NCBI GenBank assembly: GCA_003342895.1
Contig: PTFA01000191.1
Location: forward strand, 248,001 to 312,000
Source: Casuarius casuarius
Taxonomy: Eukaryota; Chordata; Aves; Casuariiformes; Casuariidae
Length of the DNA: 64,000 nt
Reading direction: 5' to 3'
Shown here: positions 22,301 through 34,717 of the stretch, one piece after another
How the letters are laid out: each line of letters starts with the position of its first letter
How positions within the stretch are numbered: position 1 is the stretch's first letter
Notes under the pieces: generated by a model
Told to the model about the DNA's origin: nothing
Seen by the model: only the letters and a program-made list of their open reading frames with translations
Databases searched by the model: none
Made by a program: the position numbers and the translations under genes

Positions 22301-25300
22301 TTCAAGTGGGACTACAGATATAGCTTTTTTTTATCATACAAGATTAGCTCTCCTGTGGAAAGCTGCTGCTGTAAATAAGTGGTTGTACTGTAATTGCTGA
22401 TTGCTCCTGGTTCTTTTACAGTGGTTCACGACTGAACAGAGACATCTAGGGGTATAGTGTTCGTGTATTGTTCACAAACAGCTCAGGGGATGGCTTTCAC
22501 TAATGGCAGTGCTGGTCAGGAGAGGTTCGGAATGCAAAGAATTAGCATGCACTTTTCCTCTTGATGATGCTGGTGGATAACCAAGCCTACCCAGCATGGT
22601 TGCTTTCCACCCAGCAGCCTGTTTCTGATTTCACCATCTCTTCTCTTCATTTCCAGTGGAAAGTAGTTGCTAAGATCACCGGCATCTCAGCATCTCTTGA
22701 AAGGCCTCTGCAGCAGATGCATGACGGTCTCTTGTCATCAGTGTGCAACACTGAGACCATAAGAAGCTGCTCACTTGGCTGGAAGAAGGTGGTTATTAAA
22801 GATACCTCTTGACAGAGTTTTTCCTAGCTGGATCCATAAGCTCTTCTGACTCTCATATGCCCTCTGTTTTGTATGTGAAATGTCTGATACTGTAAAGGGA
22901 GTTGAGCATCTGAAGCAAGGATGAGAAACAACCCTTTTACTTAAGGAGCACAGTAGTCCTTTAACCTTTCCCATAGAGGACATGGCCTGGATGCTATCCT
23001 AGCCTGTCCAATTCCAGTTCCCATGGGCCTGCCCACCTCCCGTCAGTGTCCAGGTGTAGGAGATCCACCAAGGCACAGAGCAGTGGGGGAGGTAGAGGGA
23101 AATCATGCCAAGAGCAGCCATGAGCTCTGTTCGCAGACGTCTGCATTGGCCGGAGGTAACCAGGGACCTATCTTGCCTTCAGCCTGCACCTGAGCTAGGC
23201 GTGTGTATCTGAGCTGATGTTGGCGCCAAGCCACAGAAAGTGGGCCGAGTGCCTTCCAGGGCTTCTGGGAACTGAAAGCTTTGGCTTTTTTTTTTCTTCC
23301 CTCTTCTTTATTTTGTTTTTTTTTCAACAGGATCCAGTACAAAAGCCCTAGTAAAGCAAGCTGCTTTGTTTATATACTTTTGTGTTAGCAAGCTATTAAG
23401 CAACACAGAGGGATGTGGCTGTGGTCTGAGCGCAGGATTGTGGCTGCCCAGGAAAACCCGTAAATATATCTGAAACTCTGCAAGGATGTCCCTTTTCCTG
23501 GAGTGGTAGTTTGGCCAAACTTCTTGCCTGGGATATGGGCCCGGGTACTAAACAGAATATTGGTATCCACTTAACCTGCACATTTTCATCCACGCAAAAT
23601 AAGCGTAACAGGGAATACATTTGATACGTACTTTGCACTTCCCACCGATGTAAATCAGAAGTGAACTTCTTGGGGGGACCTAGATGTTTGCTCCTCCTGT
23701 TAGCATCCACTAATGTGCCGTGTCCTCCTATTTACTCACTGTGATTGATGGGGCACTCAGCATACTTTGGCTTCCCCCACTGTTGTTTTCACTATGAAAA
23801 GGCCTGGGGTTTGAGGCCATTTATATCTGTGTGTGTCATGCTTTGCTCTCCTACCATTGCAAAAACCCTCACTGAGACCTTGCTGAGTGCTCTTCAGATG
23901 CAAAACCCGCTCACCATAGCACCTTCCCCATGCCTTCACCCCAGATTAGCAACTCCCTCACTTATGTTCATCTTTCAGATACTTTCTCAAATCCATTGTG
24001 TTTTATTGCAGATCTTTTCTTCCCAGCAACGGTGGTCTGGGTGGTGCTTCTGCTCCCTCCCAGCACCTCCAGCCATGTTCTGGATGGCATGTCTTGTATC
24101 GGAGTGTGTTGAATCTCTCCTTTCCTGGGATGCTAATGTCACCGCAGATCTCTGAGTACCTATTGTGTGAGGCTCATTTCCAACCACCAGATGAGCCTTA
24201 AAGTAGATTAAATCAGTAACTACTGGGTTTGCTTCTGATATCACCATGAAGAAATCTCAGTAGCTCACCATCTTGCCCAGCACACCTCAATCCCTGAGCT
24301 ATTTACCAAGTGTTAGCAAATGCAAGACAACTTTTTTCCCGATACGGACATAACCTGCATGAGCATGGATGATGTCTTTGGCACTGCCAGGCTTAACTAG
24401 CGGTGAATCTTTTAGGGTTTCTTATTTGTTTGATAATATTGATAGTATTTGTCTGGATTTTGTCAGTTTTATCTAATGCTAGTTTTTGCCAGAGGTGTTT
24501 TCAGCCCCTGTCCCAGTGAACTGGGTGCCTATCTTGTGTGAAATATTATTCACTGACAAAACCGGAGGCAGAGCACTCCAGTAAAGGGCAGAAATGCCTT
24601 TTGTAGGGAAACCTGCTTTTTCCTCTGTCAGAAAATGTGGGGGGGAAGATTTGATTTTTTTAAACAATTTTTTGAAATGAATATTTAGCAGTCTTGGCAG
24701 CAAAGAAAGATTGATTAATATATGCAAAAGTGCATCTCTTGCATCATCGTCCCGTCTGTGGACTGAAGCTGTTCAAATACCCATGTGCTTGCCGGTCAGG
24801 TTTCTTAGATGAGGTGACCTGCACAAACTTGTGCCCCAGCAAACTGGGGAGGAGGGCAAAGGATTCAGCTCTTTAGCACAAACTGATCAACTTCAGTTCA
24901 CTCATGGCTAGTAATGGGAAATTTGGGGAAGAATTTTCTGTTTTCCTTCCCAACCTGCTTTTCAATGAAATCGATACTGGCCTGAGCAGCCTCCTCTCTT
25001 TCCTTTCTCCCCCAGCCTGGAAGGCACAGAAGGGAGTTTGGGCCAAGACACCCCCAGATAAGTCTTGCTAAACATTCTCGATTATTTTATGTTAATTTTG
25101 GTGTTTATTTGTGACCTTCAAAATCTTGGGAGAGAACACCACGCAATCCCTGCCTACATCGTGCGCAGAAGCAAAGTGCTGCTGCCCAGACCAGCTGTGC
25201 CATCTATCAGACCTGAACTTTCTCCGCAGAAGGAGTTTGATTTTCAGCAAAATCTGAAATGCAAAGTCTTACTGTCTGAACATTTAGCTGTTCTGCTGGG

Positions 25301-28300
25301 ACACCTGCCATGTGCCTGCCTTTCAGGGACAGGATCATTGGCATCCCTGAGTAAAGGAGGAATTTGGGTCAGCAGACACTGTGGCTGCAGCGCATCAAAG
25401 GAGACGTTATCTGTGCAAGGCTACCTTGGCAGAGGATGGGAATGAGAAGAAACTCTTCTGAGGCACCGTAGTTTTTTGAGTTTTTTTCTGTTTCCCTAAA
25501 GAAACAGCGAAGTTTTCTATGAACATGGTTACCTTTTATAATAATAATGAGTTTATTTTGGAGTGTATCTCAGCAAATTGGTGGATCAGTATGATAACCA
25601 GGCTGTCCCATAACTGCATACCCATGAGATCTTCTGAGGACTGGCTGTATGGTGCAAGATGCTTTTATTGAGCCCGATCTCCTTGTTTCCCAAACTGAGA
25701 TGTTTGCTGGTGCTTTAATTATTGTTTATTGTAGCGTGAGCTTTTCAAGGATGTGTCGGTTCAAAGACGGTTGTTACTAAGATGGTTGGGGTAATAAGTC
25801 CAAGAAACATTTGTTCTTTGTAATAAATGAACAAGGGATAGCATTGCAGCTGTGTGGGGTTTATGGCATGTTACCTGAGGGAAGGCAGCTTGTAAGCTCA
25901 TTCTTTTGCAAAGCACATTTATTTGTGTGCATAAAAAGATATATCGTCTGGAAGAAGAGTGTTGTACCTAGAGTGATTTGCAAACCAGATGGCATTTTAC
26001 TGCCTATGGAAACTTAATCTCCTAGTCTGTTCATCTTTTACCTGTAATTGCTTATGAAAGACAACTGTTCTTTTAAGGAAAGATCAGATAGTATTATTTA
26101 ACCTAATGTTATTAGAGTCCATATCACAGTATTTTAATTTGCTCAACAAGAAATTCGCATAACTGCCTCTGCACCTCTTTTTAGAAAGTTCTCAATGCAG
26201 ATAACTGAAAGGCTGCAACTTTTTTTCCCCAAGAAAAGGTTGTGGTTATGGAAAATCAGGCTGAAAAATTGCTACTTTTTGAAATAGTGAGAACTGTTCT
26301 ATTTGAATAATTTCATCTGCCTTGGTTTGAACATAATGACATGTGTGTTTACCAACGCAAGTGTCAGTTTTCATCTCTGAAGCCCATGCCTTCTAGGGAC
26401 CAGTGTCACCTTGTCTTCCCATGATGACTATCATCCAGTGGACCTGGAGAACTGCCAGTTTAAGGAGAAGGCCCCAGGTATGCTGGAGGCTCTGCTTCCT
26501 TCCTGTGTCCAGTTTACTTGTGTTTCCTTTGCTTTGTTGCACTCCAAACAGTGTTAAAACCAGAACACTTAAATGCAGTCTATTTTTGTCCTATCCAGCC
26601 TTTTCCTGCTGACTGAACTGTAGAGCAAGACACAGCTGGAGTCTCTTTGGTGTGGTTGGTTGGTTTGATTTTGGGAGCTGTTGGAGGGGGTTTAATTGAA
26701 TAAAGTTGCTTTTCTTGCAGAGAGGCTGGATTTTCTCATTTGCTGCTTGCCCTCCACAAAGCAAACTCCAACCAACCATGATGGGGAAATCCATAGCTGA
26801 CAGATCAGCCACGAAGATGCCATGCCACCCACAGACCATTCAAGGTTTTTCTCACCCAGTGCCTCCCTCTTGAGGCTCTGGGTACAGCATAGGACCACCC
26901 CTGCAAATGTGTGCTGTGCAGGGGAGAGGTTTTTGTCTTCCAGCTGAGTCCTGCAGGGAAACATGCTCATCCTGCAGCTGCGGCATGGGCCACAGCCTCT
27001 CCTCATCTCTGGAAGCCCACGTGCCACAGCCGTGCTTGGCATATAGCGCTAGGAGAGGGAGGGGGGCACTGGTGCTGGCCTTGAAGTGCATGAGCTGTGG
27101 TTGCAGAGTCGGGGAAAATAAACAGGGACTGGATTAGCAAACCCGAAATCTGAAATGGGGGATTTGGCAGCAGCACTCTTTTCAATAGACTTGACTGTGA
27201 ATACGTTATCATCCTGCCAGAACAGGGTGGGCTAGTCTTTGTGCACGGTCCATCTCCTTTAGCTTTTTCTTGCTCTCCTATCAACCATGTTCAAACACTT
27301 TCCCTCATGTCCTTTCTGGTGTAACACTGTATGGTGCTTCTCTTTCAAACTGCCCTCCATTTCAATGGGTGAGTGTTCTCAGAAATCACTTCTTCAAGTT
27401 AAAAAGAATCATTTACAGTTTTTATCTGATCTGTTTTGCTCATACACTCTATCTGTTTGGGTTTACTGACATCAACAACAGTTTTTCACTCCTGACGGGA
27501 GCACAGAAGGAGTAACTTGGGAAAGGGCCAGATGTATTTTATTAAGGCCTGGACATCATCAACAGTATTGCCTGGTTTCTTGTGATTTCACAATCCCACA
27601 ATTTTGTTAGCGATGGAGCAGAGAGAAGACAGCTTGCCTTTGAGATATGGGCTGAGCTAGTTCTTCTGGCGCTTAGATATCATTCTTGTTTATACAGATA
27701 AATTGAGCAAACAAGATAGGCAAAGGGAATAAACACACAATCCACAGTAAACCAGTATCCATGTCACCAAGCTCTGGGTAGTCCTAGAAGGAGATTCAGC
27801 TTACTTGTTCTCTTTTCACTGATTAAAGAGCAGGGTCATCACGCAGTGCTTTCATGAAGTGGTTATGGATGGACAAAATGCAGCCTGATGTCTTAAGAGC
27901 TTGAGGTGGGTGGCTTTTTGCAGGAGGGGGAAGAGATGTGGGAGCAAAAGCAAAGAAATAGCGGTTGATCAGCAGTGGGGTTATTCTTGGTTGCCTGTTG
28001 TCTCAGAGCTAGCCTTCATCTGTGGACATGAGCAACAGGTATGTGTGGTCAGACTGGCTACAGTGAAAAGGCTGAGTGTCTTGCTTTGTTGTACAGAAAA
28101 TATGGCAAGGGCTGCACAGCAGTGTCCCAAAATGCAACATGTCCTTCTTCCTTGCTCCTATCAGAGCTAAAACTGGGGCTCAGCATTTGCCCCAACCATA
28201 ATGCTTGCGTCATGGTGAGCAAGTGAGGGGAGCATAGAGACCGTTTACATGCTGACTGCATACCTGTCACCATCCAAAGGTTTATGGATGCAAGGTGATT

Positions 28301-28689
28301 TTATACCATTTCTAATCTGTGTGTTGAGGGAGAAATGAAGAAAGGAGTAAATCAACCCCACTGGTGGGACTTGCACTTGATTTGCAATGCCTAACTGTGA
28401 CCTTAAGATTTTACGGTCCTGCAGAAGCAGGCAGGCTGGGAATAGTTTGCTAGAGGAGTTCTTCAAGTTTTGATCTTGGGAATGGTCTTTTTTTTCCATG
28501 CATTTGTTAGTGACTTTAGTACTAAAAGCCAGAAGGCACACACAGTTAGATATCATGAACTCAGAGGAAGACTGGAGTATCATACAGAAGAGCAAAACGC
28601 AGAGATGGGATTCCAAACGCAGAAGGACATTCTTTGGGGCTTAGGAAGAATCTCTTAGTAGAATGGCAATTTCCTAGCTCAGTGTGACT
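19346..28689. other. Unique non-coding DNA
   Basis: More than 9 kb without a recognised gene or clear repeat. ORFs up to 145 codons occur on both strands, commonly overlapping (for example 19446-19883 -, 21041-21679 +, 23745-24155 +, 25065-25445 +). A pyrimidine tract ending in 'caacag' at about 23289-23331 resembles a splice acceptor, but the frames after it soon meet stops. Confidence 0.55.
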
Positions 28690-29280
28690 GAGGAGGAGAC
28701 AGATCAGAGTATTGCATGGTGACTATGAGCCAGAAGTGTACTGTGACTGTGAAAAAGGGAAGTGTATTCCTGAGCTGTATCACCCGAGGCATTTCCAGCA
28801 GAGATCAGAAAGTGTTCATGTGCCAACCCACAACTCTAGTGAGACCTCATTAAGACTACTCTGTACAATGGTGTCATTGCACTGAGAAAGAGTAATTCAA
28901 ACTGGAGCAAGTAAATAGAAAAAAAATAGGATCATCATGAGACTGTGAAGACTCACAAGAAGAAAGTAACACCTTGGTCTTGTTCAGTTCAGCCTAGTAA
29001 AATGAGTGCTCTTTTTTAATATACAGGGGTAAACACTAAAGTGATGGATAGGACTGGCAAAAAGACTAGTGCGTGTAAATTGGCCATGAATAAATATAGG
29101 CTGGAAACCAAAATAAGATTTCTAGCCATGAGATGAGCAGCATTCTGGAAGACCATCACAGCAGCAGTCATGGGGGAAAACCATACCAAGTTTTAAGAGG
29201 GAGCATGATCAATTTTTGAAGGGGACTAAAGAACATGGGATATTAGAGGACTGGCTTGGAAAAACAATGAGGTCGCTGCC
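28690..29280 (+). mobile_element. Old CR1 LINE, 3' portion
   Basis: This is a strongly diverged relic that follows the order of an old amniote CR1 3' region: 'aggcatttccagcagag' (end of RT), then 'aactctagtgagacctcatt', then 'ggggtaaacactaaagtgat', 'taaattggccatgaataa', 'aggctggaaacc..agattt', 'attctggaagacc' and 'gggagcatgatcaatttttg'. No open frame survives. It belongs to an older CR1 lineage than the copies at 3.1 and 51.5 kb. Confidence 0.75.
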
Positions 29281-30310
29281 AGCTCAGTTCCTACGTGTAG
29301 AAACAGTTTGCAGGACTGGCCTCATCATTCTTTTTCTTTAATATTTGTATTCATGTAAATACTTACAGACTAGAGTCCTGTTGTGCAGCAGCCTGCACAG
29401 ACATGTGATTGCAAGAGTCCCTGCCCTGAAGGGATCCTTGATGATCTCAAGGACTTTATAGTTTTCGTATGTATTTCATACCTGAGCTGTATGGCAGAGC
29501 AGAAGGTGAGAGATCTTGGTACTCTAAAAACAAGAACAGGAATGCATTTCTCTTTCATTTACTTAAGTACCATAAGACAAACGAATGCAGCTTAAAGTAA
29601 CCCTCATCACTGTGTAGACTGGTCACTTCATATGCTGCTTTTACTTAATCTCTAAGAAAAAAAGCATTGCTTTTGCTTGCAGTCCAGGGTCCCATGTGCT
29701 CACCCACGTGTTGAGTAACAGCTTGCAAGTCATTATCTGATTGGCATCTAGCCATTAAACTTCCAGTGACCTGCTTGCTGATATTATTTTGTGCTCTGCC
29801 TTCGCCTAACATATCTCTGTTGAGCACATTGTATTGTTTTCGGAATAAATATGAAGACAGACAATAAAAATTCAAAACAACAGCCAAGGATGCAGGTGAA
29901 GCATAAACTGTGTAACTGGTATTGGAAATACGATCTTTGGTCTGGCTGCCCTGTCTAGAAAGGGGACGGAGTGTTTGAACAGTGAGCAGTGCCAAAATGA
30001 ACTGTGCTTGACCTTTGCCATCTCTTGATGCCAACCTAAAAATGTGTGCAATGTGTGCAAAAGCCAGCTCCTTTTGATTTCTGTGCCACTGAGTTTTGCA
30101 GGTGAGCACCACAAGCTGCAAGTTCATAGATTTCCGCCAACTCTTTTCACTGCATGGTCTTCTCCAATACTGTCTAACCATCTCTTGAACACAGATGTCT
30201 GGCTTTTTTTTCCAGGATTAAGACATGAGTCACAGCAATAGACTTTACTATGAAGTCTGTGCCATATTCATAATTAGTTTAGTTAGGGGGTATATAAGAG
30301 CTTCAGCAGT
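29281..30310. other. Unique non-coding DNA
   Basis: No recognised gene or repeat. The ORF at 29645-30181 (-, 178 codons) has no identifiable motif. An 'aatgtgtgc' direct duplication lies at about 30040-30060. Confidence 0.55.
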
Positions 30311-30480
30311 GGGCCAGACTGAAGATTTATTTTACCTAGTGTCCCAACTCCAACATAGCCAATAGCTCTTTAGTGGTTGCATCCGAATTGTGGTGTTTAA
30401 TAGCTGCTGACAGGACCTGTCTTCTGTGAATTAGTCTAATCCCCTTTTTAAAAGAATTTATACTTTTTGGTCTCCACAGT
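30311..30480 (-). mobile_element. Old CR1/L3-like LINE 3' end, antisense
   Basis: Read on the + strand, 'gggccagactgaag', 'cctagtgtccc', 'catagccaatagc', 'gacctgtcttctgtgaatta' and 'ttggtctccacagt' follow, in order, the reverse complement of a widespread old amniote CR1/L3-like 3' UTR. In the sense direction that UTR runs from a 'gtggaactcc..aaggcc' region to 'ggacctttggtctga'. It is ancient and heavily mutated. Confidence 0.65.
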
Positions 30481-30639
30481 CCACTGAAGTTAAATAATTA
30501 CATAATCAGTGTTAACATATCTATAAACTGCTGAATTGCGGGGAGCTCAGATGGCTTTGCATGTCACATGGGCCATGTTTGCTATAGGATCAGGTCTTTT
30601 GGACTGGCACCTGAAAGCAATGAGCAGAACATGAGGTTT

Positions 30640-30700
30640 GTGGCTTATCGTCCCAGCTCTGCCACCAACCAGCAGGGTACAACTGGGCAAACGCTTTAGC
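30640..30700 (+). mobile_element. Possible MIR-family SINE fragment
   Basis: The string 'cccagctctgccaccaacca' followed by 'aactgggcaaac' resembles the part of MIR that joins the tRNA-like head to the core ('..ggctctgccac..ttgggcaag..'). It is short and diverged. A clearer MIR-like copy lies at 34550-34717. Confidence 0.4.
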
Positions 30701-32540
30701 GCAAATACTTTATTCACTAAAAAAAACCAACTCTATCTTACTGTCTGTTTGTGCAAGACCCAACACAGTGAGGTGTTGATCTTGGATGAAGCATCTTGAT
30801 TCTTTAGTGAGGGGGTGAATATGTTGACTGTGTAACTTGTCTTTCTTCATGGAACATCACAGCCTATTCTGGGTGCTGGAAGGTGTACCCTTAAAAATTC
30901 AAAATCTTAAGTGAGCAGATGTGGATAGCTCTGAGGGAATTGAGGGTTGTTAGCAAATAGTTGTAATGTCAGCCTCTACTGTGAACTGGAAGCAAATGAC
31001 AGCGATTGGTATCATTAATTGTTTATGTTCTCCCACTGCAGGTGAGGGTGGATACAACTTTGTGATATAAAACTCGAAACTGCACAGTAAGCAGGAAACA
31101 ATGAGAAACAGCAGTCTGAATTGCGAGAGCTTTTATGTTACTGGTGTTTTTTAAAACTATTGCTTTTTTGCTCTGTGTGACAAGACCTTAATGAACAGTT
31201 TGGAGATTCCCTCCATTGCCTGGTGTCAGGGAGTTCTTTAAATATCAGTTTGTGTATTTCCTCATTAGAGAGCTTGACAAATGTTGAAATACTGATTAAA
31301 TGCACATTTTTATGTTACAGAGTTTGGGTTTGTGGGGTTTTTTTTTTTTTTTCATTTTAAACAGATCTGTTATTACGGAAGTTTCAGCCAGATCTGCTCA
31401 CCAAAGTCCCTGAAATTGGAATGGCTAGAACTTCATGGATCCCTTGAAAGTGTTTCCATTCACAATTTAATGAACTCATTATGTTCGAGCTTGGCAGCAA
31501 TAAGAGAAATGGTGGGGAGGAAGGAAAATCTCAGAGTTAAAAGAGATTTCAAAAACACCTTAGGAAATGTTCCCAAACGACCACAAACCTTCCCCAGGGT
31601 TCCTATCCACATATTAGAGAGCTCTAACTGCATATATCAAAGAGTTCAAAAAGGAAACTTGGCCACCGTAGCTCTTGGATGGAAAGAGAACAGGCTGAGA
31701 TGGAGAGCCAGAATGTCTCACCCTGCACAGCACAGGAAAAGCCACCACTGTGCTGGACTGACCCAGTCACGAGTCAGGAAGCCTTTCAGGAAACTAATAG
31801 GAAAATACATTAGGTAGGGATAGTAATCCTTTCCCTATGCATCTTGCAAGAGTATTCTGCTTTACTGATCAATTGAACCTTGGTATGGGAAAACATTGTT
31901 TTCATAGCCTGTGACACCATGCAGTAATGTATTTTGGAAAGAGTATTTGCTGTGGTGCCAGATCCATGCTAGTGTAAGCTGGCATTGCTCCATCGCAGCC
32001 AAGAAGACAGAGAAACCTGTACAGTGGGTCAAGAGAAAAAAATCTGATATGATATGGGAAAAGAGAAAACATGCAACCTTACACAAGCAGTGGGGGTACC
32101 GGCTGTTGGCAACTCAAATAGAAAGCAGAAGGATGGTTGCTGTGAAGGAAGTGCCTCTATTTTGCATTGTGCTTGACAATATTGCTTTTTATCTCTGTAG
32201 GAGAAACAAGTTAGGCAAAGCAGCCCGTGTTGTCTCAGAAGACAAAGCATCAGCAGTGAGCTGCTTCAGTGTAACAGTAGAGCTCAGCCAAATTCCATGC
32301 AGTCAGTAATGTTTTGAAACATTTGCATTCCTGATTTCTAAAGTGATTTTTTTTAATATTCTAAATTTTCTGTTTGGCATTTGTGATACATGCTACAGTT
32401 TGCATTCCCTTCAGCCTGTGCAAGAATACCAGCTAGGATTCATTCCTTGCACCACAATATGTTATTGCTCCAGTTCAGTTAAAAACAAGGGAACTTTCTC
32501 CAGTCCAGTCAAAGCTTGCACTTTGAGATGACTTTCAGTA
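30701..32540. other. Unique non-coding DNA
   Basis: No gene is recognised. A T run (31338-31352) precedes an open frame at 31332-31817 (+, 161 codons), whose product is Lys/Arg-rich at its end and has no known motif. Confidence 0.5.
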
Positions 32541-32645
32541 ATTATTGGGGGCCAAATCCTGCTGTCTCCACCCCTAATTATACTATTGCCAGTAAGCCAA
32601 ATTATTGGCCCCAGATTTCCATTAGGGTAATTGAGAATAAGAATG
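32541..32645. repeat. Possible degraded palindromic interspersed repeat (family A-like)
   Basis: The left end 'gggggccaaatcctgct' faces 'ccaaattattggcccc' (about 32597-32612), an imperfect inverted repeat. 'gggccaaatcctgc' is a common start of old sauropsid palindromic repeats. The interior is too eroded for a firm call. Confidence 0.38.
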
Positions 32646-34478
32646 GAGATGTATCCTCCCTCCTTTAAATTTGTGATTCAGATCTCTTGTTCCAGGTCAG
32701 GTCAAAGGAGTTGGGGGCTCTGAGATGTTGATATTCCCAGCTTGCATGTTGACCCTAGAGACCGACCTTGTTTTGCCATGTGTGACAACATCATCATTAT
32801 TGCTCTGGCTTCAACTAGTCCTAATGGAGAGAGCACCATTTGCAGCCACTCATTCCCCTATTCCTGCTTCAGCAGACAGCTGTCTGGCATAAATTTTTTT
32901 TTTTTTGATAGACTTTTGCAAAAATGGATCATCTGATGAGGATACACTTTCTAATATTATTATGCTGGTGGTCACCTCTTGCAGGCAGTGAATAGCTGGG
33001 AATGGTAACCAGATCATCAGTGGCTGCAGCGTGTATAATTAGGACTTCAGGCATCTTAAATATTCCCCCTCCTTCATAGCCATAGACTTTTACAAGTCTC
33101 CCTGCTGCAAGCCACAGCCTCTGTAAGAGTTCAAGTGTTTCCCTTTCCCTCCAGGCTTTCCATGAGCTTCACATCTGATAGGGGTTCCTCAGGTGCCTGG
33201 CTCATCCCAGCTGTGGCTGTTGCCAGTGGTCAGACTGGACCGCAGTAGCAGACGTGGTGATGGAGGGCAGCCAGGACAAGCTGGTGTGAACCTACACCCA
33301 GCTCTGAGCAAGCAGAGAGCAAACCTTTAAAGTTTGTGTGGGATCTGCTCCAAACCCCAAAGCAGCCAGTGGAAACACTTCCCTTGGTTTCGGTGAGCTT
33401 TGGCCAAGCCGAATTACAAGAGGGAAATTCAAAGGCAGAGAGATGGATAAATTCAAGGCCTGAGTAGCTTTCAGAGGGGGGAGTGAAACATTTAACAAAA
33501 CCATTTTAGTTTTCCATAAAAGAAATTTGGTTCGAGTCTCATAAAATTAGGTTTTGAGGGTTTTTATTGGGGTTTGGAAGGGGTGGAGCGGTTTCCAGTA
33601 TGATGCTGAGCTTCATGGAAACATGAGAAGATATTACAGGCTGCGAGTCCGAAATGCAAACCGTACCCCATGCCCTGCCTGCCTGTGTTACCTGCCAGCT
33701 GCCTTCCCTGCCAGCAGCTGCCCTGGGTTCATTCCCCATGCCCACGCTTTCCCTGCAGAGTGAGAGCCTTTTCCCACTGTTACCCAGGAGCGCGAGGGAG
33801 CAAGATCCTGGCATCATGGGGCAACTGATGGGAAACAGGCCATTTTGGGGGAAGGAGCAAAGTCATTTGAGCCACACTGCCTTCTGTCACCCACCTGCCC
33901 CCAGGTTCACAGAGGTTTTCAGCCACTGTTGTTGCCAAGACCAACCATGTGCAAATCACAGCCCTTGCACCCTGGCTGCCTCTGCCTTGCGACTTTCAGC
34001 CCCACGTTTCAGCTGGCTTTGGCATCTTCACATGATAATAGCACATCAGGCTCACAGAGGATGAAGAAAAAGGCTGTAACCCGGTGCCGATCCTCAGGGA
34101 ACTGGGCAGTTTGCTCCGTGAACTAACCCAGAATAATGTTCTTTCCCTGTGCGAGAACCCTTGAAATCGGAAAAGACCTAGGTGAGCAAAGAGGGAAATG
34201 AGAATCATGGAAATCAATGCAACCTAAGGGAGGGTGAGCAAATGCAGCTTGGAGGAAAAACATTCTATTTATGATTAAATGGTAAGAGATGTTATCATTG
34301 GAGGAGTAAAGAAGCACAAATTTGCTGAACGGACTGCCCCTGCTTTCTGCTGTGAGTCAGCATCTGTGGACTCTTTCTATTAGTTGAACAGCTTAAAAGG
34401 ATGATATTTGTTTAGTCTCCCTTCAGATGACTAATAATTAGCAAATGTTAATTGGAAATTGCAGTCTAAGAGAGGAGT
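32646..34478. other. Unique non-coding DNA
   Basis: I see nothing recognisable. A T run lies at about 32894-32906. The overlapping ORFs at 33554-34126 (+) and 33539-33817 (-) have no known motifs. Confidence 0.55.
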
Positions 34479-34499
34479 ATTTATTTATTTATTTATTTA
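34479..34499. repeat. (TTTA)n microsatellite
   Basis: Five perfect TTTA units occur in tandem. Confidence 0.9.
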
Positions 34500-34549
34500 A
34501 CAGGGTGGTAAGAAGAAGGAATCGGGAGACAAGTCTCTCAAATTATATT

Positions 34550-34717
34550 TCCAAGTCTGCTGATTCCCAGTTTTATGATACTGGGCGAGTTACTTAACCT
34601 CTCTGTGTCTCACTTTACTGCTCAGTAAAGTGATGATGATAATGCCTGTTTTGTGAGGGTGCTATGGGGTTTAGATTCCTTTGTAATACTTTTGGGAAGA
34701 CACAGTGGAAAGGAGCC
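34550..34717 (+). mobile_element. MIR-type (CORE) SINE relic
   Basis: The order of blocks is that of a MIR element in sense orientation. 'tactgggcgagttacttaac' matches the 'ttgggcaagttacttaacc' segment. It is followed by 'ctctctgtgtctcactttac' (the 'ctctctgtgcctcagttt' segment), 'gtaaagtgatgatgataatg' (the 'gtaaaatggggataata' segment), a 'tgttttgtgagggtgctatg' core part, and a '..aatacttttgggaagac..cagtgg' end. MIR-type SINEs are among the oldest recognisable repeats in amniotes, so survival at this level in a bird is notable. The family name is from memory of the MIR consensus. Confidence 0.72.

Noticed and set aside
23289..23345. Splice-acceptor-like polypyrimidine tract ending in caacag
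   Set aside because: The frames following it hit stops within a few codons or have no recognisable content, and no matching donor was found.
29645..30181. 178-codon minus-strand ORF
   Set aside because: No motif is recognised, and overlapping ORFs occur in other frames of the same stretch.
31332..31817. 161-codon ORF starting in a T run
   Set aside because: The poly-Phe start comes from the T tract, and the rest has no recognisable family or splice context.
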